Shown in pieces: positions 11,701 to 20,700 of a DNA stretch of 64,000 bases. The notes under the pieces were generated by a model. That model did not search any database. It was not told the DNA's origin and saw only the letters and a program-made list of their open reading frames with translations. The DNA lies in NCBI GenBank assembly GCA_922989275.2, contig OV277871.1:4712001-4776000 (forward strand), written 5' to 3'. Within the stretch, counting starts at the first letter, position 1. Every line of letters begins with the position of its first letter. The translations under genes and the position numbers were made by a program. The stretch comes from Gari tellinella (Eukaryota; Mollusca; Bivalvia; Cardiida; Psammobiidae).

Positions 11701-14700
11701 CACTTACTTTTCACTCTCTCCGACCCAACTGGACACGATGTCCGAGCTGGATACACTATAGAAAGTTGAGTTGATTTCTGCTGATATTGCCTGTGCTATA
11801 CGGCTTTTCCCAGTCCCTGGCGGACCATACAGAAGAATACGCTTCCATGGCTTAATACACCCTGAAAAGAATCATTACATTCAAAGTATTCAGTTCCAAC
11901 AATAACACACAGAAACTCTTACTTTTTACAGTAGCAGCAGGCTAAAACTGTGGCAAACAAAAACATTACCGAGCAGGGATGCCGTACGTAAGTGATCTTG
12001 AAAAATCCAAAGATTTCCAAATATACTATTTCTCAAGCGTGATTACTTAAAGCAGGTTGATGGTAAAGCAGAATGCCCCTTAAGGCACATTCTGCTTTAC
12101 TTTCAGTCTGCTTATAGCTACCATTTGCTAAGACAAAAATCAGAAGATTTCGGAAAAATCCAGAGAAATGGCAGCCCTGACCGAGCATGCAAAGAGTTAG
12201 TAACCATCTCCTGCCATTACATCATCTGCTTAACCCTTTCCTCCCTGAAACATCAAATGGACAATCCTAGTTTTTTAATTTAGTGCTTTACTTTCAGCCT
12301 GCTTTAACCCATTACCCCTTAAAAACGTCTTTTTACGCCTCTCATTTATTCCTCCACTGAAGAAAAAAGTTCCAGTTTATACAGCCAAGAATATGTACAA
12401 GAAGAAATATTTTCCATATCCTAGAAGATGGTAGCTTAAAGCAGGCTGAAAGTAAAGCAGAATGTGCCTTAAGGCACATTCTGCTTTACTTTCAACCTGC
12501 TTTAAGTGGTTACCTGTTTTTAAAGCTAGAAATAGGCTAAGAGGTAATGGGTTAAGCTAACAACTGCTAGGATATAGAAAATATTTCTTATGGTAAATGT
12601 TCATGACTATATACATTGGAACTTAATTTTCTTCAAAGGAGGAATAAATTGAATGTGCTAAAAGGTGCTTCTATGGTGGAAAGCGTTAAGGAGTCCTTGG
12701 GTTATTAGGTAGCGAAACATCCAGGGTAGCGAAACAACTTCCCATTTGGTAGGGAAATAACTGTAGCGAAACGTCTGGGGTGGCGAAACATCTGGTAACC
12801 CTCTTTTTGACAGACTGTGGCTTTGACTTTTTAAGGCAACTTTTGAACTAACATAAATCTAGCATGTGCCACATATCTGGAAGCCTATTTATGCCAAATA
12901 ATTTCAAACTTGTTTAGTTAAAACCATCTTCTATCTTACATGGCAAAAAGGGGAATAACTCCATCACAAAAATTACAATTATTACACCCCACTGTCCACT
13001 GATGTTTCTGATAAAGTTTGGTTGCAATTTGGCCAGTGTTTTCAGAGCAGATGTTGTTTAAAAAGTGTGAACATACATACAGACGGACGAATGGACAGGG
13101 GTCAAACAGCAATCATAAAAGCTCACCTGGCACCCATATGAGATAAAAAAAAACTATGGGTGGAGAAAGTACAGTAACACCTCTCTATAACAGCAAACTC
13201 TCACTAACGACCACCTCTCTATTACTACCACTAAAAGGAAGGCTAACTTATTGAATGAAAGACTAAGGTGAGAGCTTAACTCTTTCCTCCCTGAAACTTA
13301 AAATGGACAATCCCAGTTTCCATTTTAGTCTAGTCCATTTCTGACTTTTAAGGGTTGTTTTTGTCAATGTTTGGCATTATGACAAACAGTGAAGACCCTG
13401 ATCAGAGGGCTCCTTTCGGAGCCCTCTGATCTGGGTCTTCACTGTTTGCACAGGACAAGATTACTATTCATATGTACACTGTTTGAAAAGGTCGCCTATA
13501 TGGGGGACTAGGGTTCAAAGGGTTAAAGCGAGGTGAAAGTAAAACAGAAATCTTTTTAAGGAGCTTTCTATTGTACTTTGACATTGCTTTAAGCAGTCAC
13601 CTGTCTTAACCCTCCCTTTCATCATCAAATTATTCGGGAGATTTTTACCCTTTCATCGCTTTATTTGTTGTCTGCTTCAGTATTGTTGTCTGCAAGACAC
13701 GTTTCAAAGTTAGATTTAAGGTTGTATGACAAAATAGATATCGATAAGAGTGTCACACAGTTTGGGTCCTGATCAGACGCTGCGCTCTGCGGCGTCTGAT
13801 CAGGACCCTAACTGTTTGCAAACACGCTTTATAGCGTCATTGAGAGGGAAAGGGTTAAACACCTAATAATTAAGAAAAGTTAGTGGTTGTAATAGAGAGG
13901 TTTACCTGTGAAGAGTTGTGGGAACTGTAAAGGCATGACAATAGCCTCAGTAAGGGCCTGTTTTGCCTCATGTAAGCCTGCAATGTCATTGAATGTGATG
14001 CCACCTTTACTAACAATTGTGTCTACTATAGCTGAACGTCTTTGTTGGTCTCCCGTGCTGCCTGCAGTCTCTGGGAAGTGAATAGAAAACACATATAGGG
14101 CTACAGATAAGAGGGAGTATACTGAACAAATGCACAATTTTCTTACTCATTTCAGCACCAAATCATATGGTGTTACTCCTCATTAGAATCATCTCAAAGA
14201 GACAATTCTAATAAGTAGTGACAACATAGGGTTTAATGCAGAAATAAAGATTTTAAATTTTGAAATACTCCCTTTTTCTGGAGCTCTTGATAGTGTTGAG
14301 AAATTGAATGAATACAAAGGATCCAGAGGGAGAAAATGAAATATTTTCAACAATTGTTTGCTTATGTTTAATCCAAACCTTATAGTGTGACTGCTCATTA
14401 GAATCACCTTGGAGAGACAATTCTAATGAGTATTCACACTATAGTGTTTTGAGCAGGTATAACGATTTTAGTTTTCACAATACTCCCCTTAAGGCACATT
14501 CTACTTTACTTTCAGTCTGCTTTAAGATATTATCTGCTAAAATATATGAAAATATTTCTGATGATACATATTAAAGACTGAATAAATTTGACATATTTTC
14601 TTCAATAGATGAATCAATTAGAGGCATAAAAATGTGTATTTATGGGGTAATGGGTTAAAGTGTCCTTTGGGCTTGTGCTGAGGATAAAAAGTATGAAAGT

Positions 14701-17700
14701 AAAGCAGACAGATCACAAAGGAGCTTTCTGCTTTACTTATACACGTATCTTGCAAGCTGCCACCTGAATTGAACACTTTCAATAAATATTCATCTGTAGC
14801 TTTTAATTACCACAGTGCACTTCTGCAGTGGAAAGCCTATACTGACTGGTTTATAAAACAAAATTAGCTTTTCAAGGTGAACAAAATTACCTTTTCATTG
14901 TACACAGAGCTCCAGATAAGGGGAGTATTTCAAAAACTAAAATCTTTATTTCTGCATTAAACCCTATGGTGTCACTACTCATTAGAATTGTCTCTTCGAG
15001 ACAATTCTAAAGAGTAGTAACACCATAGGATTTGGTGTGAAAATAAGTGAAAAAGTGTTTGATTTCTTCAGTTTACTCCCTCTTATCTGGCGCCCTGGTA
15101 CAGAATTACCTTTCTCCTGATTGGCATTGTCCTGTACAGGTACCGCCTGGTCTGCACGTCCATTCAGCTGCTTTATTTTGGCTTCCAAGATGGTCACATG
15201 GCTCTCAATATTGCCCAACAGTTGTTGGTATACATGCTGAAAGGCAAGTTGTTATTTTTTACTTGCAGGGAAAATGTCATCAAATGTTCATCAGGGCTCT
15301 AGATAAAGGGAGTTTTTCAAAAACTAAAATTTTTATTTCTGCATCAAACCTTATGGTGTCACTACATGTACTCATTAGAATCGTCTCTTCAAGACGATTC
15401 TTATGAGTAGTAACACCATAGGATTTGGTGCTGAAATTAGTGAGAAAATGTTGGATTTGTTCGGAAAACTCCCTCTTATCTGGAGCCTTGGTTCATGCAA
15501 ACAAACAAAAACTTAAACATTGTTTGAAACTTATTCATCTCTGATACTTTAAATGATCACTTACAATTTCCTACTGCGTTGAGTCTATTTTAAACAGTTA
15601 AAGGTTGATCTTACCAATATATTGCAAAATGACAAACAGTGCAGACCCTGATTAATGGACTCCTTTACTTTCAATGTGCTTTAGGCTATCATCTGCTAGT
15701 ATATAGAAATATTTATTATGATACATATTCATGACTACATAAAATGGATCTATTTTCTCCATTGGAGTACTAAACTAAAGGCATAAAAACATGATTTTAT
15801 GAGGTAATGGATTAAGCAAATTGTTAATAGTAAAAGTATAATAATTATCTTGTTCGGGCAACTAGGTTGATAAATAACTTGTCCTGACTTAAAGTTGTGT
15901 CTCCAACAACAGGGAAAGACTTTAACCCATTATTCATAGATATAGCTTTTTTATGCATTTCTTTAATTCCTCCACTGAAGAAAATAGTACAATCTAAAAC
16001 AGTAATTGTTATGCAGCATAAGAAATATTTCCTATATTCTAGCAGATGGTAGCTTAACGCAGGCTGAAAGTAAAGCAGAATGGACCTCTAGGGGCATTCT
16101 GCTTTACTTTCAACCTACTTTAAATGGTCACCTGTTTTCAAAATTAGAAACATGCTATGGGTTAAATGTTGAACCCCTTCATCTATTCCTCAGAGAACAA
16201 CATGAAATGTGTTCTGTTAAAATAAACACATTAACATGCTTCTTACTTCTCTCTGTGGCTTAGTGGTATAGTCTCTGTGACTTACATCACAAAGCTCCTC
16301 ATTGCTGTGTGTTCAAATCCCCCTTGGGTCATTCAGATATTTGTGGATGTGGGGAAGCCTTCCAGATGGCTTGCAGACGGCCAGTGGTTCTACACAGTTG
16401 CCGATTTGTGCCTGAAACAGTGCATTATGGGCTTCTGGGGTCTTCCTCCCCCTGTAATAAGCTGGACGTCTCAATATGACTGAACTACTGTTGAAAGCGT
16501 TGTAAAATCATAACAAAACAAATCAAATCTTACTTCTCTATTACATGTACAGTAAAACCTCTTTATTACGACCACTAAAACAAATGCTAAATTAGCTTAT
16601 AATACAGGTGACAGCCTAAAGCAAGGTAATAGTAAAACAGAAAGCTCCTTATGTTTTAATGTCACATTGCTTTAAGCAGTCGCCTGTCGTAAACACCTAA
16701 TAATTAACATAATGTATTGGTCGTAATAGAGGAGTTTTACTGTATGGGTGCTTACATGGTGGAATGGGTCTGTTTGTGTGCTGCTCAGTTGTTTGATCAC
16801 ATCCTGACAGCGCTGTGTGGTAGCCAGCATAAGTTGTATGTCAACATTCGAGGCCTGACTGCCTTCCTGAAGCACCAGCTGAAAACTTTTAGCAGGGCTC
16901 CAGATAAAGGGGAGTATTTCAAGAACTAAAATCTTTATTTCTGCAATAAACCCTATGATGTCACTACTCATTAGAAACGTCTCTTCGAGACGATTCTAAT
17001 GAGTAGTCACACCATAGGATTTGGTGCTGAAATGAGAAAGTTAATGTTGGAATTGTTCAATTTACTCCCTCTTATCTGGAGCTCTGTTTTAGATTATAAA
17101 AATACAAGACTGGTATTCATTGGCTTTTTAACCCTTCTCCAGCCATTTCACCTATTTTGAAGCTTGTCTTATGCAAACAGTGTAGACCCTGATCAGAGGG
17201 CTCCTGTAGGAGCCCTCTGATCAGGGTCTGCACTGTTTTCCAATTTGCAATATATTGTTAAAATCAACCCTGAATATGTAAAAACAAGATCATGTTTTTG
17301 TGAAATACTATGCCCCATGATGAACATGACCTCTAAATGACCTTGAACTTTGTCCAACTACTACTTGGCTCAAGGACAGTCATGCCAAATATGAAGTCTC
17401 AATCACATGTACGTTCGCAAGTTAAATATGGCCAATGTTAAATTCAGCTTATTTGACCTTTAAAAAATCCCAAAGCTAAAGCAGGCTGAAAGTAAAGCAA
17501 AATGCTCCTTAAGAATGCTCCATATTTTCAGCCTGCTTTAAGCAACCATCTGTCTCAATACTGAAAACAAGTTACATAGGAAAGAGGAAAAAATCAACAG
17601 ATTTATTAGAAGGGAAGCATTTAAAGACATTTCCTGACCTACTTTCGATGATAATCCCTAGCCTGGCAATTTCCTTGCAAATCTCATGATTCTTGCCTAC

Positions 17701-20700
17701 CTGTACCACTGTGAATCATTGAGGCGTTTCATGTGAGGCCCGCGCCATATATTTGATAGTTTGGTAAGTAAAACCCATTGAAAAGCCCGTTGAGTGTGGT
17801 TATGTAAGGGCCTCTCTAGACAATTTGAGATTGGTGACATTGACTGGGCACACTTTGCTACTGCTTAACCGTTACTTTCACGCCTATCGAGAACAATGGG
17901 GGGTAGTCCATCAAAGGACTGAGGAAATGTCTTTAAACAGTGATACAGTGCTCCCTCCCTACAAAGACCCTCCAAACAATGACTCCCTCCTTACGACAAC
18001 TTTTGCCACTGTTCCCAAGACAATAAATGTCTAACGCTTTCACTGCTGCAATATACTCTGCTTAAAATTTTTGTTGTCTGCTGTTTGTATTACATATTGG
18101 ACATTTTGACAAAACAAACATAACTGATGAATGACAAACAGTTTGAATCATGATCAGAGTGAGATGCCGCATTATGTGGCTTCTGATCTGGATTCAAGCA
18201 GTTAACAAATGTAAGGCAGTTTTCCTCCCTATAACGACTCCCTCCAAACAACACACATAATCTTTGTCTCCCATTGGGTGTCGTTGTAGAGAGGGAGCAC
18301 TGTATACAGTATGAACCTTCTTCACTAGATTCACTGTAGTTATACATTCACAGAAATGTTACAGCGCTCCCTCTCCACAACGGCCCTCCCAACAACGACT
18401 CCCTCCTTACAACGACTCTTGCCGCTGTTCCCCAAACAAGACAAGTTATTCCAACCTTTTCATGGCTGCAATGTCATCTACTTAAATTTTTCGTCTGCTG
18501 TTTTTCTCAAATGTACATGTAAGTGGACATTTTGATAGAATAAATATAATGACGAGTGACAAACAGCTTGAATCCAGATCAGACGCCGCGTTACGCGGCG
18601 TCTGATCTGGATTCAAGCTGTTGGCAAATGTAAACCAATTTCCCTCTCTAAAACGACTCCCTCCGAACAACGCACACAATCTTTGTCTCCCATTGGATGT
18701 CGTTGTAGAGAGGGAGCGCTGTACAACAAATTGGCTAATCAAAGTTTTACAAGATATTACTGGAGAAAACCTAACTTATGAACTTAAGTCCAACATTTTT
18801 GGTGTCCTCCAGCCTAAAGGACAAACTGAATACCACTCATATGTTCCAGTACATAAATGTTGAACATAAATGCATGGTTGTCCAATAGTCCACCACTGTG
18901 AAGTAAACATTGAAAAGAAAGTAATTTTGAACCCTGAAAAGGCAATTAAACCAGTATTAACCCATTACTCCATATACTTGTATGTGACCTTTTATGCATC
19001 TAATTTTTTCTTACACTAGTTAAAGAAAGTAACTCCATTTCATGCAGTTGTGAATATGCACAATAAAAACATCTTCTATATCCTAGCAGATGGTTGTTTA
19101 AAGCAGGCTAAAAGTAAAGCAGAATGTAACTATCAACCTGCTTTACGTATTCACCTGTCTTCAAAACTGAAGGAAATGCGGCTATGCACAGGTAAAGGGC
19201 CACTATAAAGTAAAGGGTTAAACTTGGAAAGCTAACACATAAATTAAGACTCAATTTCTTTCCTCTCTACTTCTCTTAAATTTCATATTAATCATAATCA
19301 GATACTGGTAGTTTAAACTACAAACAAAATTTATTTAAACTTCAACTTTATCAAACCTTCTGATTATTCCTTTCTTTCAAGAGCCATCACTGTGCAAGTA
19401 ACTTTTTACATGCGCTTTGTCGTCTGCTAGATCTACTGTTCTGAAAATAGATTTTTCAAAATTTCTTTTCAAAACTGAGTCAGAGGACTCAAACAGTTTA
19501 GATCCTGATCAGATGCCACATAGTGTGGCATCTCATCAGGATCCAAACTGTTTACAAAGGTTATGATTTCACCACTAGCATGCATGTTAATATAAATAAC
19601 TGATGAAGCAGATACTTTTCAGTTTCAGGCAGGTGGCTGCTAATAGCAATATGAAAGTGCAGCAGAGAACTCCTATAGGAGATTATTTCTGCTTTACTTT
19701 AATCTTCATTCAAAATAAACCAAGAGGCAATCTTTATATGGCACTTATTCATTCTGAAAACAGCATTCTATGTTGTTTATGTCAAGGAAAGGGTTAACCC
19801 TTTACCCCATAGCATATTGCTAGTTTTGAAGATAGATGACTACTTAAAGCAGGTAAAATTGAAAGTAAAGCAGAATGCACCAAGTAAGGCGCATTCTGCT
19901 TCACTTTCACCCTGCTTTAAGCTACCATCTGCTAGAATGTAGAGTATATTTCTTGAGATACCTAAACATGGCTTTATAAATTGGAACTATTTTCTTCAAC
20001 GGAGGAATAAACTAAACATGCTAAAAGGCGCTTCTATCAGGGAAAGGGTTAAACATTAATACTAACACAAACTCTAACAGTGGATAAAACACAACTATCA
20101 AACGTTCAATTCCAGATCATTACCAGTTCTTTGCCTCTGAAATATAACAGTTTTTAGTATGCACATGAACTATGATTTTTTTCACAAATGGTAAAATGCA
20201 CTAAAGCCCCACAATAATGACCTCTCAAACTGAGACTTGTTTCAAGTCAGTTAACACTTTTTATAACTCCATAGCCTGTTTCTAGTATTGAAAATATGTG
20301 GCCACTTAATTAAAGCATTTAAGTTGAAATTCCAGGCAGAATGCACCTTAAGGCACATTCTGCTTTAATTTCAGCCTGCTTTTAGCTTAGTGACCATCTG
20401 TTAGGATAAAGAAAATATTTCTTATGATGCATGTTCATGAATCAGAATGTATAAAATGGGAGTCTCAGACTATATTTTCTTCCATGCAGGAATTAAATAA
20501 ATGCATAAAAATGCATACAGTATCTATGGAATGGTGACAGCTAAAAGCAAGATGACAGTAAAGAACAATATATTAAATAAGCTTAATTATACAAAATTCA
20601 AATATTACAAATGCCAAGTAGTGTATCATGAGTCTGAGGTTAAAACTGAAGGAGGATTTTGCCTGACAAAAACTTGAAGAAGATTGTTTTGCTGACCTAT

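Larger units (their letters stand above)
13171..13904. mobile_element. Family F MITE carrying two nested MITEs
   Basis: Left ACAGTAACACCTCTCTATA, right GTAATAGAGAGGTTTA. The F body is split by a complete family B (13276-13526) and a complete family C (13606-13858), each flanked by TTAA on both sides. With these removed, the F arms and the GCTTTAAGCAGTCACCTGT line are continuous. The right end coincides with the exon 5 donor. Confidence 0.85.

Noticed and set aside
17700..17750. Alternative first exon of the AAA gene (ATGAAACGCCTCAATG.. with donor GTAGGC)
   Set aside because: It ends in phase 2 and cannot join the phase-0 exon at 16878. The exons at 20945 and 23086 fit in phase and sequence character.
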